Source of the DNA: Bacteroidales bacterium UBA1374
GTDB taxonomy: Bacteria > Bacteroidota > Bacteroidia > Bacteroidales > UBA932
Direction of reading: 5' to 3'
NCBI GenBank assembly: GCA_002305545.1
Contig: DBRG01000004.1
Location: 97,762 to 161,761 of the forward strand
DNA: 64,000 nucleotides
The notes beneath the pieces are model-generated. The model made no database searches. It was not told where the DNA came from and saw nothing but the letters and a program-made list of their open reading frames with translations. A program made the translations under genes and the position numbers. Of the stretch, positions 54,753-63,578 are shown piece by piece (position 1 is the stretch's first letter; every line of letters starts with the position of its first letter).

Positions 54753-55367
54753 TTAATTAATCAAATCTGTTGGATGATTCAGGTAATGTTCGGCTGGAAT
54801 GTCTTTTCCGTTACGACTACCCCAGGTAGCCAGTGCAAAAGAAGTGCCGGCTGCATGTGCGCACTGCTGGTCATAAAATGTGTCGCCTACGAAAAGCACC
54901 CCGGCCGGGTCAGCCCCTGACCGGGACAGGAAGGTCAGCATGGGGTCGGGAGCGGGCTTGTGTGCGGGGGAATCTTCTGCACAGACGGTTACGGAGAAGA
55001 AGTGTTTCCAGCGGGCCAGGTACGTGTCGGATTCGAATTCTGCACGGTTACGTGAAGTGACCACCCCCATCACAATGCCATTTTTATGCAACGCTTCCAG
55101 TGTTTCCTCAATACCGGGAAAAGGGACAGTCAGATGTAAAAGCTCCTGGAAATGATGCTCCCATACTTCCGCCGCATTGTGGGGATCCTCAAAACCCAGC
55201 CGAATTACGGCTTCCCAGCTGGGTATTCCAAAATAAGGGTACAATTCCTCCAGCGACATTTCCCGGCCCAGTAACTTCCGCACGGTTTGCTGCAGGGATA
55301 CCATTCCTGTCTTTTCTGTATCCAGCAGGGTGCCGTCAACATCAAATACGATATGTGTATAGTTCAC
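54753..55367 (-). CDS. HAD-superfamily phosphatase, phosphoglycolate-phosphatase-like
   Basis: A 204-residue protein. The start is GTG at 55367, which shares one base with the TAG stop of the metalloprotease gene. Motif I is FDVDGTLLDTEK, the cap follows (LYPYFGIPSWEAVIRLGF), motif II is GVVTSRN, and motif III/IV is HKPAPDPMLTFL...VLFVGDTFYDQQCAHAAG. It is a cytoplasmic phosphatase; the substrate is unknown. It sits between two exported proteins, so its role in the operon is not clear. Confidence 0.9.
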   Translation of the reverse strand: MNYTHIVFDVDGTLLDTEKTGMVSLQQTVRKLLGREMSLEELYPYFGIPSWEAVIRLGFEDPHNAAEVWEHHFQELLHLTVPFPGIEETLEALHKNGIVMGVVTSRNRAEFESDTYLARWKHFFSVTVCAEDSPAHKPAPDPMLTFLSRSGADPAGVLFVGDTFYDQQCAHAAGTSFALATWGSRNGKDIPAEHYLNHPTDLIN

Positions 55368-57841
55368 TACAGTTCTTCTATGGTTTTGATAAGGTAATTG
55401 TAATGGGCACGGGTGCGGTCGTCTCCCCGGCCGCGTTTGAGTTTTTTGGCTATGGATTCCAGTTCGGCAGCAACCAGGGCTTTCACATCGTTATTTTCTA
55501 TGGAAGCACTCATTCTGCGCATCATGGCCACAGGGGCGGCACTGCCCGAGGGTTGTTCTTCCGGTTCTATCATCTTGCACAGTGTATTGACATAAATGTT
55601 CTGCAGGCTCCTGCGGTAGATATCTGTCTGCCCGTAATTGCCAAAAACAGACCTGTTCATGTCCATAAAAAACTCTTCCGGTTTATAGGTACCGGGTCCC
55701 AGTTGTTCTTCTGCCCTAAGCATGCGTACCAGTACATTTTCATTGACCAGTCCCTTAATGGCGCTACTCTGGAGGTTTTCCATTATAGCCAGCCGGCTGG
55801 AGGGAAGAAGTTCCGAAAGGTAATCCGGAAGGAGCCATAGCGGGGCCGTGAAAATATGACGCTCCAGGAATGCCATGGCCTCTTTTTGCTTGTTTTTAGA
55901 AACGTTCACATATATGGGACCGTCCTGTTCCACGGTTTTGGCATCGGTATACACCCCCGCCACCCATTTGGAGACGTGCCCTATGTAGCGGTTGAACTGT
56001 GATGTTATCTGGGGGTATAATGTGGATAGGCCCTTGTAATTCTCGTTGGGAACTTTTGTCCATTCGGGCAGGTTTTGCATAATGACTTTCAAATTCCTGA
56101 TCCCCAGTTCGCATGTTTCCATCTGGTTGTCTCCCAGGTCTTCCGATTGAGCGCGCGGATCGTTAAGTCCTGATTCGGATCCGCCGTTGAACTTCAGGTA
56201 GGGATTTTTGGTCTTTTCAATAACCCACTGGTTCAGATAGGGGATCTCCTGGTCTGCATCGGCAAACTGGTAAAAACGCCTGTAACCCCATTCAATGGCC
56301 CAGAAGTCGTAGTGGCTTAAACGGGGAAACAGAAGATCACGGGGGACATTGTCTTCCGGTTGCACCACAAAGTTAAACCGGGAATAGTCCATGATGGAGG
56401 TAGTATGTCCGTTGGTCCGCAGGAATTCGGGATTTCTGAGTTGTTCTGTCGTATAATAGGAGGTTGCTCCAAAATTGTGACGCAATCCCAGGGTGTGTCC
56501 CACTTCGTGTGAAGATACAAACCGGACGAGTTGTCCCATCAATTCAGAAGGGAAGGTCATGGAGCGTGCCTGCGGATCTACGGGGGAACATTGCACAAAA
56601 TACCAGTTGTGCACCAGGCTCATCACATTGTGATACCAGTTGATATGACTTTCAATGATCTCGCCCGAACGGGGGTCGCTCACGTGGGGACCGCTGGCAT
56701 TGGCTATGGTGGAAGGTTTATAGACAATGGCCGAGTTGCGGGCATCTTCCAGGCTCCAGGAAGGATCTTCTTCCGGGGAGGGAGCTTCCAGCGCATAAAT
56801 GGCATTCTTGAAGCCGGCCTTTTCAAATACGGGCTGCCAGTCGTTCACGCCCTGGATCAGGTAGGGAACCCATTCTTTCGGGGTAGTGGGATCAATGTAA
56901 AATATAATCGGTTTTGCAGGTTCCACCAGCTCGCCACTTTTGTATTTTTCCAGGTCTTCCGGTTTCGGCTCCAGGCGCCAGCGTGCTATCATGCGAATTG
57001 TTTTGATCCCCTGCGGGTTCATGTCAAAATCGGTATAATTGGAAGTGAAAAAACCTACCCGCTCATCAAAATACCGGGGCTGCATGGGTTCTTTGGGTAA
57101 CAGCACCAGCGAACAGTTGATCTCGAATGTCAAAGGATCATCGTTGTCCTGGTGGGTATATGATTTCACACTGCGCAATTCGGTGTTGATGGGGAAAGTC
57201 CTGACACTTTTGACATAGGATTTATCGTTCTGCAGGGTGGTCATCTTGGAGGATTTCTTCTGCCTTTTGCTGAAGTACAGGCTCTCGTTGTCGCCTTTCA
57301 CCAGGTCTGTCACATCTATAAGGGAAAGCGTGCTGTCTGCATTCAGGGCCTTGATGTCGAAGGAGGCAATGATGGCCGGCCTGTTGGAACGAATCACATT
57401 ATAGTACATGGCCTGGGTGCTGTCCCTGGATTGCTCCCGTGCAAGCACTTTGGTCAGGAAGATATTGTTGTCGGGTCCCTTTTCAAAGCGCAACATGCCA
57501 CTGTTGATCTGGTCCCCGGCATATCCAAAGAAATTGGCACGGAACCCTGCAGGCGTTTCTGCCATCCGGGTTACCATAAGGATATCCCTGCCAATAAGAG
57601 AGTCGGGAATCCCGATGAAGTACTTTTTGTCCTGTACGTAAACCGGGGTCATTCCTTCCATTACAGTAGTTTCTGATTTGATGAATTCTTCAAGCCTGGC
57701 CGGGCCCTTGGACTCTGTCTTTGTGTCGGATTTGTTATCAGTCTGGTTGTTGTTCTGTTCCTGGGGACGGCGCTGTGCCGTTACCGGTTGCAGGGACAAG
57801 GCCAGGATGGCCAGCAGAAGGATGATCTTGGGGAATTTCAT
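55367..57841 (-). CDS. Large zinc-dependent metalloprotease (DUF5117/DUF4953-like)
   Basis: An 824-residue protein with signal MKFPKIILLLAILALSLQPVTAQ. The zinc motif is His445-Glu-Val-Gly-His449-Thr-Leu-Gly-Leu-Arg-His455 (VSSHEVGHTLGLRHNF), the metzincin form HExxHxxGxxH. The N-terminal part (FIGIPDSLIGRDILMVTRM, FTSNYTDFDMNPQG) and the region RWRLEPKPEDLEKYKSGELVEPAKPIIFYIDPTTPKEWVPYLIQGVNDWQPVFEKAGFKNAI match DUF5117/DUF5118 proteins of Bacteroidota. It probably acts in the periplasm. It lies 14 bases after the CotH-like gene. Confidence 0.9.
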   Translation of the reverse strand: MKFPKIILLLAILALSLQPVTAQRRPQEQNNNQTDNKSDTKTESKGPARLEEFIKSETTVMEGMTPVYVQDKKYFIGIPDSLIGRDILMVTRMAETPAGFRANFFGYAGDQINSGMLRFEKGPDNNIFLTKVLAREQSRDSTQAMYYNVIRSNRPAIIASFDIKALNADSTLSLIDVTDLVKGDNESLYFSKRQKKSSKMTTLQNDKSYVKSVRTFPINTELRSVKSYTHQDNDDPLTFEINCSLVLLPKEPMQPRYFDERVGFFTSNYTDFDMNPQGIKTIRMIARWRLEPKPEDLEKYKSGELVEPAKPIIFYIDPTTPKEWVPYLIQGVNDWQPVFEKAGFKNAIYALEAPSPEEDPSWSLEDARNSAIVYKPSTIANASGPHVSDPRSGEIIESHINWYHNVMSLVHNWYFVQCSPVDPQARSMTFPSELMGQLVRFVSSHEVGHTLGLRHNFGATSYYTTEQLRNPEFLRTNGHTTSIMDYSRFNFVVQPEDNVPRDLLFPRLSHYDFWAIEWGYRRFYQFADADQEIPYLNQWVIEKTKNPYLKFNGGSESGLNDPRAQSEDLGDNQMETCELGIRNLKVIMQNLPEWTKVPNENYKGLSTLYPQITSQFNRYIGHVSKWVAGVYTDAKTVEQDGPIYVNVSKNKQKEAMAFLERHIFTAPLWLLPDYLSELLPSSRLAIMENLQSSAIKGLVNENVLVRMLRAEEQLGPGTYKPEEFFMDMNRSVFGNYGQTDIYRRSLQNIYVNTLCKMIEPEEQPSGSAAPVAMMRRMSASIENNDVKALVAAELESIAKKLKRGRGDDRTRAHYNYLIKTIEEL

Positions 57842-57855
57842 AATTTACTGGTTAT

Positions 57856-59769
57856 TTAAAAAGCATTGATTTTCTCATCGAGTGTCTGTATGCGCTCAAT
57901 CAGTATCTTGCGCATGCGTTCCACGGCCGATGAATAGGATAAATATTCGTCACCATTGATAAGTTGACCCCCGTTCATATTCCGGGATTCGGCAGGGTCC
58001 CACATTTTGAAGTTCAGTTCGGCGGAAAGGGCAAGTCGCTCGTATTCAGTATCCAGGAATGCCGGGATCTGGTCAAATTTCCCCCTGAGTGCATTCCAGC
58101 GTTCTTTAGCCAGGGCACGGAATTCAGGGTCTTTGAAAAGCTGTTTGTACCAGATGGCTTCAGTCATGAAGAGTTTTCCTTTGGCCTGGGGAGAAGCCTG
58201 GTAAGAGAACGTTCCCCAGTCAAAATCCCAGGTGGGACCTGCAAACAGTTTGGTATCCCGGTCTTTATACATATAGACACTGCCCGGATTGGCCAGTTCG
58301 TGGTTTATGCACAATTCAAAGACCAGCCAGTAATCCACAAAAGACTGCATATCCAGGTATTTGCGGTAACCGGCCTGGGGATCGGCAAAGTCAGGGCCGT
58401 AGATGGCCTGGCCGGCCTGGTCAATATAGTTTTTTATCCAGTCCACCTGTTCCGGGGTAATCTCTTCTTCATCGGGGAATTTTACGGCAAAAGGGATCCC
58501 GCCCTGCTGAATGCTCTGCCCGTGCGGAGACACCCACTGAACCACATTGTCAAAATGAAAATCCAGCTCCAGGATGTATCCGTCATCACTGATATTCACC
58601 CGGTTCTTGTCTTCCTTGATCTGTTCAATGAGCATGTAATTGCCCTGGTGCCGCCCGTTGAATATGAGTTCCACTATTTCGTTGCGCGGAGTCCAGGCCA
58701 GAGAAGTAGACTGGGCAATCTTGTAAGCAATTCGGTTGCGAAGCATTGTACGGTCCATGAAATTGGCCAGCAGCACCCAACGTTTATGTTTGGGCATGCC
58801 CAGAAGCGATGTTTTGCTTTCCAGTTTCAGGGCATAAGGTTTTTTTGGCCAATACCAGGTTGTGTTTCCCCGACCCCTGATTTCTGTAGCCATTTCGGGC
58901 AGGTCTTCAAACAACTGCACCCCCTGGATGCGTATGGTGGCATTCATCCAGTCCTCCTTGGAAGTCACAGGTTGTCCACCTTCTGTGTTGATGATCACCA
59001 CCGGAAGGCCGGTAAAAAGGTCCACTTTCACAGTATAGGAGAGCATGGTACCTTCATTGGTCAGTACTTTATACTCTACCGGTTTTGAAAAATCATTGAC
59101 GGTCTTCCCGCTTTCCTGGACCACCCCGTTTACCTTGACAGGGTTGCCGCTTGTAAAGGTTGATATCAGCTTCATATCATCCAGCCAGCAGGGAATATTG
59201 CCTTCAATTGTGTTATCATACCCTTTTTCAGCAGAAATGACCTTCAACTCCACATCGGCATCCAGTGACGGATTGAGAGATTTGGTAAAGGAAAAGGCCG
59301 AGATGCCAGCCTGGCTCAGGGAACTGATCACTTCAAAGGCCCGCGTTGTGATCATGGTCTTTCCATAACCGGCCCTTGAGGTGATCAGGCACAGGACCAC
59401 CTGTTCCTTGTAGGTCAGGCGAATCCCCTTATCCTTCAGATGGATTTTATAAGAGCCTTTATCCTGTGCCGGCACTATGCTTTGTATGGTGTAGCACTCC
59501 GGCTGGCTGGTTGTGCCCTGGACACGCAATTCCACCTGGCATTGCGGAGAGGTGATATCGTAATTGAAAACAAAACCGGGTTCATTTACCTGCAAAAGAA
59601 GGACAGCAGTGCCTTGTGCCGGAATAATAACCTGCTGTTTGTCAACAGATATGCCCAGAAGTTCAGGGTCTTTTTCTTCTTCGGGAGGATCAGGGATCCT
59701 GGAGCAGGCAGCTGCCAGCAGGGTGGCGGCAATAAACAGGCACTTGAGGGGTGTTTGATGATTTTTCAT
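57856..59769 (-). CDS. CotH-kinase-like lipoprotein
   Basis: A 637-residue protein. The signal MKNHQTPLKCLFIAATLLAAACSR has a lipobox Cys at 22. Residues 30-260 are beta-rich (DUF5018-type repeats). The CotH domain has IRGRGNTTWYWPKKPYALKLESK, RWVLLANFMDRTMLRNRIAYKIA, FNGRHQGNYMLIEQIKEDKNRVNI and the WDFDWG motif (GPTWDFDWGTFSYQ). Spore CotH phosphorylates coat proteins, and the lipid-anchored Bacteroidota members have been proposed to act on polysaccharides or surface proteins; this is inference. It heads the minus-strand set CotH, metalloprotease, HAD, alpha-2-macroglobulin. Confidence 0.88.
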   Translation of the reverse strand: MKNHQTPLKCLFIAATLLAAACSRIPDPPEEEKDPELLGISVDKQQVIIPAQGTAVLLLQVNEPGFVFNYDITSPQCQVELRVQGTTSQPECYTIQSIVPAQDKGSYKIHLKDKGIRLTYKEQVVLCLITSRAGYGKTMITTRAFEVISSLSQAGISAFSFTKSLNPSLDADVELKVISAEKGYDNTIEGNIPCWLDDMKLISTFTSGNPVKVNGVVQESGKTVNDFSKPVEYKVLTNEGTMLSYTVKVDLFTGLPVVIINTEGGQPVTSKEDWMNATIRIQGVQLFEDLPEMATEIRGRGNTTWYWPKKPYALKLESKTSLLGMPKHKRWVLLANFMDRTMLRNRIAYKIAQSTSLAWTPRNEIVELIFNGRHQGNYMLIEQIKEDKNRVNISDDGYILELDFHFDNVVQWVSPHGQSIQQGGIPFAVKFPDEEEITPEQVDWIKNYIDQAGQAIYGPDFADPQAGYRKYLDMQSFVDYWLVFELCINHELANPGSVYMYKDRDTKLFAGPTWDFDWGTFSYQASPQAKGKLFMTEAIWYKQLFKDPEFRALAKERWNALRGKFDQIPAFLDTEYERLALSAELNFKMWDPAESRNMNGGQLINGDEYLSYSSAVERMRKILIERIQTLDEKINAF

Positions 59770-59773
59770 ATGC

Positions 59774-59805
59774 TTTGGCTCGCAAGATATAAAATTTTAT
59801 CTTTA
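59774..59805 (+). promoter_or_regulatory. Promoter of the GH5 gene
   Basis: TTTG (59774-59777), 20 bases, TATCTTTA (59798-59805), one base off the -7 consensus. It lies 27 bases before the ATG. Confidence 0.55.
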
Positions 59806-59832
59806 CCATAAGATAAAAAATAAGATGCAAAG

Positions 59833-61080
59833 ATGATAAAAAGGTTTTTCATGTATGGATTGGCGCTCTTGTTATTCAGCTGCAACGTCCAAAAAGAGCA
59901 TGCTCCTTATGAAGATTTTATAAAAATTGACGGTCCTGACCTGCTGCTGCACGGGGAGCGTTTTTTTATCAGGGGCACAAACCTGGGAAACTGGCTCAAT
60001 CCGGAGGGATATATGTTCGACTTCAGGAAAACCAATTCGGCAGGATGGATAGACAGGATGTTCCGTGAACTCGCAGGCCCGGATTTTACGGCGCAATTCT
60101 GGAAGACCTTCAAGGACCGGTACATAACACAGGCTGACATTGCATTCATAGCTTCCACAGGGGCCAATACCATTCGCCTGCCCTTTCATTACAAATTATT
60201 TACAGATGAAGATTATATGGGGCTTACGGCTGCACAGGACGGATTTGACCGCATTGACAGCGTTGTTGCCTGGTGCCGCAGGGAAGGGTTGTACGTGATC
60301 CTGGATATGCACGATGCCCCGGGTGGACAAACCGGAGACAACATAGATGACAGCCACGGGTATCCCTGGCTTTTTGAAAGCCCTGCCAGTGAACAGCTTT
60401 TTTGTGATATCTGGGCAAGAATTGCCGACAGATATAAAAACGAGCCGGTCATTCTGGGGTATGACCTGCTGAACGAACCCATCGCACCGTATTTCAGCAA
60501 CAAAGACTCGTTGAACATCATGCTGGAGCCTTTGTACAAGAAGGCAGTGGCCGAAATCCGCAAAACAGACACCAATCACATTGTAATCCTGGGAGCCCCG
60601 CAATGGAACAGCAACTTTGATCCGTTCACAGATTGGTCGTTTGACGATAAAATCATGTACTCCTGCCACCGTTACGGAGGAGAGGCAAAAGCAGAAGCCA
60701 TTACTCATTTCATTGAATTCCGGAATAAAACAGGTCTGCCCATGTATATGGGCGAAATTGGTCACAACACCCTGGAGTGGATGGAAGCATTTTGCAAAGT
60801 CATGGAAGACAACAACATCGGATATACTTTCTGGCCCTATAAAAAAATGGGGGGCTCCTGTTTTGTTTCTATAGGCACACCGGAAAACTGGGACCAGATT
60901 GTAGCCTTTTCCGAAGCCCCCAGGGATACGTATGCTGTCATCAGGGAAGCCAGACCGGACCAACAGCTGAGCCGCCTCGCCATGATGCAGTTTTTGGAGT
61001 TGTGTTTATTTGAGCATTGCAGCAGCCAGGAAGATTACATAGGGGCACTGCGACTGGATAAAGAAAGGACAGACAACTAG
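59833..61080 (+). CDS. Glycoside hydrolase family 5 lipoprotein
   Basis: A 415-residue protein. Signal MIKRFFMYGLALLLFSCN has a lipobox Cys. GH5 hallmarks are FIRGTNLGNWLNPEGYMF, STGANTIRLPFHYKLF, LYVILDMHDAPGGQ, the acid/base Glu215 in GYDLLNEPIAP and the nucleophile Glu308 in PMYMGEIGHN. It is a retaining endo- or exo-glycanase on beta-linked glucans, mannans or related chains; the subfamily cannot be told by eye. It stands alone, divergent from the CotH gene, with a strong hairpin over its stop. Confidence 0.9.
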   Translation: MIKRFFMYGLALLLFSCNVQKEHAPYEDFIKIDGPDLLLHGERFFIRGTNLGNWLNPEGYMFDFRKTNSAGWIDRMFRELAGPDFTAQFWKTFKDRYITQADIAFIASTGANTIRLPFHYKLFTDEDYMGLTAAQDGFDRIDSVVAWCRREGLYVILDMHDAPGGQTGDNIDDSHGYPWLFESPASEQLFCDIWARIADRYKNEPVILGYDLLNEPIAPYFSNKDSLNIMLEPLYKKAVAEIRKTDTNHIVILGAPQWNSNFDPFTDWSFDDKIMYSCHRYGGEAKAEAITHFIEFRNKTGLPMYMGEIGHNTLEWMEAFCKVMEDNNIGYTFWPYKKMGGSCFVSIGTPENWDQIVAFSEAPRDTYAVIREARPDQQLSRLAMMQFLELCLFEHCSSQEDYIGALRLDKERTDN

Positions 61081-61095
61081 AAGCGTTGTCTGTCC
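61067..61095. other. Strong hairpin across the GH5 stop codon
   Basis: GGACAGACAAC (61067-61077) pairs with GTTGTCTGTCC (61085-61095), 11 bp around a 7-base loop that holds the TAG stop at 61078-61080. There is no T-run on the plus strand; the minus strand has only TTTCTTT. It may act as a 3' stability hairpin or weak terminator. Confidence 0.6.
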
Positions 61096-61193
61096 TGACC
61101 CATTTAACCTAAAACCTAATAGATGAAAAAAACTATCTGACCTAATGTTTGCAAACGGCGTGCCAAACTTTGTTAATATGAAAACAAATATTT

Positions 61194-61224
61194 TTTGTTT
61201 ATCCCAAGTAATGTAATATCTTTG
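61194..61224 (+). promoter_or_regulatory. Promoter of the SPFH operon
   Basis: TTTG (61194-61197), 19 bases, TATCTTTG (61217-61224), a full match to the Bacteroides form. It lies 34 bases before the ATG. Confidence 0.8.
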
Positions 61225-61258
61225 TGATATCAAAATAATATCAATTAAAACAAAAACA

Positions 61259-62143
61259 ATGAAAAACATTCAGGAAAAATACATCCAGCCAGGGAATGGC
61301 TGGTTAATGCTTGTGCTGTCAATTCTCGGTTTTGCAGGAGGAATCCTCCTGCCCATAATTTTTACGGCAGGGTTCGGGTGGTCATCTGCCTGGTATTTGC
61401 TGCTGACGATAACACTGATTTCTTTTATTTCCCTGTTTGGCCTTATGGTTATCAATCCCAACGAAAGCAAGGTTCTCACTTTTTTCGGGAAATACGTAGG
61501 AACTGTGGTGGATAACGGTTTTTTTATGATCAATCCTTTCATCGTAAGAAAAAACATTTCCCTCAAAGCCCGCAACCTGAACAGCGACCCCATCAAGGTC
61601 AACGACAAGATGGGTAATCCCATCATGATTGGGGTTGTTCTGGTCTGGCGGGTCAAAGACACCTTCAAGGCCTGTTTTGCAGTGGACAATTATGAAAAAT
61701 TCGTGGACATTCAGTCAGAAGCAGCCATCAGGAGTCTTGCCGGATCCTATCCATATGATGACCTGGAGGATGAGCATGCCGATATAACGCTTCGTTCCGG
61801 TGGGGAAGAGGTGAATGACCTGCTGGAGGTGTCTCTCTCCGAAAGATTGGATATCGCCGGCATAGAAATCATAGAGGCAAGGATCAGTTATCTGGCCTAT
61901 GCGCCCGAGATCGCCAGTGCCATGCTGCAACGCCAGCAGGCAACAGCCATTGTGGCTGCACGCCACAAGATCGTGGAAGGGGCCGTAAGTATGGTGGAAA
62001 TGGCACTACAGCAATTATCGGAGAAAGAAATCATAGAACTGGACGAAGAAAAGAAAGCTGCCATGGTCAGCAACCTGATGGTTGTCCTTACTTCTGACCG
62101 GGCAGCCAGTCCGGTCATCAATACAGGGAGCCTTTACCAGTAA
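61259..62143 (+). CDS. SPFH/band 7 domain membrane protein
   Basis: A 294-residue protein. Two N-terminal membrane segments lie at about 15-37 and 42-64 (LMLVLSILGFAGGILLPIIF; WYLLLTITLISFISLFGLMVI). The SPFH domain begins NPNESKVLTFFGKYVGTVVDNGFFMINPF and continues through VVLVWRVKDTFKACFAVDNYEKFVDIQSEAAIR and EARISYLAYAPEIASAMLQRQQATAIV. Such proteins form membrane scaffolds. The stop is followed at once by the ATG of a small ribbon-helix-helix gene. Confidence 0.92.
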   Translation: MKNIQEKYIQPGNGWLMLVLSILGFAGGILLPIIFTAGFGWSSAWYLLLTITLISFISLFGLMVINPNESKVLTFFGKYVGTVVDNGFFMINPFIVRKNISLKARNLNSDPIKVNDKMGNPIMIGVVLVWRVKDTFKACFAVDNYEKFVDIQSEAAIRSLAGSYPYDDLEDEHADITLRSGGEEVNDLLEVSLSERLDIAGIEIIEARISYLAYAPEIASAMLQRQQATAIVAARHKIVEGAVSMVEMALQQLSEKEIIELDEEKKAAMVSNLMVVLTSDRAASPVINTGSLYQ

Positions 62144-62302
62144 ATGAAAAAATCGTTTGTTTTACGCATCGATGCAGAAACATGGGCTGCTCTAGAAAGG
62201 TGGGCGGCAGATGAGTTCCGTAGCATTAACGGCCAACTGGAATACATCATCAGCGAGGCATTGAAGAAAAACAAAAGATTTCCGGAGAAAAAAAACAAAT
62301 AA
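62144..62302 (+). CDS. Small Arc-like ribbon-helix-helix protein
   Basis: A 52-residue protein that starts right after the SPFH stop and ends one base before the next ATG. The sequence MKKSFVLRIDAETWAALERW continues with an ADEFRSINGQLEYIISEAL helix, matching the Arc/MetJ-type strand-helix-helix fold: a short strand (FVLRID), then two helices with the turn at SING. I infer a dimeric DNA-binding protein, possibly regulating this operon. A basic tail (KKNKRFPEKKNK) ends it. A similar gene next to SPFH genes is common in my memory of other genomes, but I cannot check. Confidence 0.75.
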   Translation: MKKSFVLRIDAETWAALERWAADEFRSINGQLEYIISEALKKNKRFPEKKNK

Positions 62303-62755
62303 ATGGATTTTTTGCTGGAATGGGGTTACCTGGGTTTGTTTATAGGGTCTTTCCTGGCCTCTACCATCATTCCCTTCAGCTCCGAGTTTCTTTTGGTAGG
62401 AATGCTCCTGGCAGGAGGCAATCCCTGGGTCTGCCTTGCCCTGGCAACCACCGGCAACACGCTTGGGAGCTTTACCTGTTATGGCCTGGGGTACCTGGGC
62501 AAATGGGAATGGATTGAAAAATGGCTGCGTATAAAAAGGGAAAAACTGGAAAAACAGCAACAGGTGATCCTCAAATGGAGCAGCCTGGTGGCCCTGCTGT
62601 GCTGGCTGCCGGTAGTCGGAGATGTCTTTTCGGTTGGATTGGGCTTTTACAAGATCCCGTTCTGGAAAACGGCCATTCTCATGTTCATAGGAAAAGCATT
62701 CCGGTTTCTCTTTTGGATAGGACTCTGGTTCCTGATGCCTGAAAAACTGCTTTAG
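62303..62755 (+). CDS. YqaA/DedA-like (SNARE-associated Golgi family) membrane protein
   Basis: A 150-residue integral membrane protein with about four hydrophobic segments. Features of the family are LFIGSFLASTIIPFSSEFLLVGMLLAGGNPW at the start, GNTLGSFTCYGLGYLGK and the end FYKIPFWKTAILMFIGKAFRFLFWIGLW. DedA-like proteins are linked to lipid flipping and membrane balance; YqaA members are shorter, as here. It is the third gene of the operon. Its stop overlaps the stop of the convergent dipeptidase gene by 4 bases. Confidence 0.85.
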   Translation: MDFLLEWGYLGLFIGSFLASTIIPFSSEFLLVGMLLAGGNPWVCLALATTGNTLGSFTCYGLGYLGKWEWIEKWLRIKREKLEKQQQVILKWSSLVALLCWLPVVGDVFSVGLGFYKIPFWKTAILMFIGKAFRFLFWIGLWFLMPEKLL

Positions 62756-63450
62756 TCTTTCATCAGATCTTCAAAGGAAATGTCCCGCAGCGGATAGGAA
62801 CGCGCATTGGTATAATTGTAATGCCACCATTCCGCTTCGTAACTATGGAACCCATAGGCTTCCATGATCCCCCGCAACCGGGCCCTGTTTTCCAGAACGT
62901 TATCCGGCAGTTCCATGAAAGCGTGGGATGCCGTGTCCGAAAAAGAATCGAACAGCGTGGGCATTTCCAGTTCCTCTCCGGTGTCCAGCCGTATAAGTGT
63001 CAGGTCTACGGCCGCTCCTCGGTTATGAATGGAACCGGTGCGGGGACTGGCTACAAAAGTGGTATCGGGATATACCTGGTAAAAATACAGGGTGCCGGCA
63101 TAGGGACGGTAGGCATCCAGGATCTTGAATCCCAGGCCAGTTTTTTTGAGAGAATCCTGCGCTGCCGCCAGTGCCATGGCTACCGGGTGGCAAAGGAAAG
63201 CTTTCGCAGAGGTATAGATGGGTACACCTGTAAAATTATCCTCCGTAGCATAAGCGATATGCAAAGCGATCCCGGGGATGACTTCTTCCAGATCCACCAA
63301 TTCGGTGTCCGGGTTTTCGGTCACCTGTTCCTGGTACATCTCCATGGTGTTGGCTATGGGAAGGTTGTAGGGATTACTGGAATCTGTCGTGTCCTGGTAG
63401 CAGGCAACGGCCAGGACAAAAGCTAATAAAAAGCAGAAAATACGTTTCAT
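62752..63450 (-). CDS. D-alanyl-D-alanine dipeptidase, VanX/DdpX-like lipoprotein
   Basis: A 232-residue protein with signal MKRIFCFLLAFVLAVAC (lipobox Cys17). The M15D metal ligands are His142 and Asp149 in SIHNRGAAVDLTLI and His210 in EWWHYNY; Glu207 would be the catalytic base. VanX-type enzymes split D-Ala-D-Ala; the lipid anchor here places the enzyme in the periplasm, suggesting cell-wall recycling rather than vancomycin resistance. No vanH or vanA neighbours are seen. Confidence 0.92.
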   Translation of the reverse strand: MKRIFCFLLAFVLAVACYQDTTDSSNPYNLPIANTMEMYQEQVTENPDTELVDLEEVIPGIALHIAYATEDNFTGVPIYTSAKAFLCHPVAMALAAAQDSLKKTGLGFKILDAYRPYAGTLYFYQVYPDTTFVASPRTGSIHNRGAAVDLTLIRLDTGEELEMPTLFDSFSDTASHAFMELPDNVLENRARLRGIMEAYGFHSYEAEWWHYNYTNARSYPLRDISFEDLMKD

Positions 63451-63454
63451 AAAC

Positions 63455-63490
63455 CAAAGATAGGAAATAATACAATTTTATTTACCTTTG
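63455..63490. promoter_or_regulatory. Divergent promoters of the dipeptidase gene and tRNA-Pro
   Basis: The minus strand has TATCTTTG (complement of 63455-63462) ending 4 bases before the dipeptidase ATG, so that message would be leaderless. The plus strand has TACCTTTG (63483-63490), 14 bases before the tRNA. No clear -33 boxes. Confidence 0.55.
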
Positions 63491-63504
63491 CACCCTTGAT
63501 CATT

Positions 63505-63578
63505 CGGGGTGTAGCGCAGTTGGCTAGCGCGCCACGTTCGGGACGTGGAGGCCGAAGGTTCGAGTCCTTTCACCCCGA
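63505..63578 (+). tRNA. tRNA-Pro, anticodon CGG
   Basis: All arms fold: acceptor CGGGGTG with CACCCCG, D-stem GCGC/GCGC, anticodon stem CCACG/CGTGG with loop TTCGGGA (anticodon CGG, followed by G37), and T-stem GAAGG/CCTTT with loop TTCGAGT. The discriminator base is A at 63578. The 3' CCA is not encoded (the next bases are CA). Confidence 0.97.

Noticed and set aside
62752..63450. Vancomycin resistance role for the VanX-like gene
   Set aside because: The protein is a lipoprotein and there are no vanH, vanA or vanRS genes nearby; cell-wall recycling is more likely.
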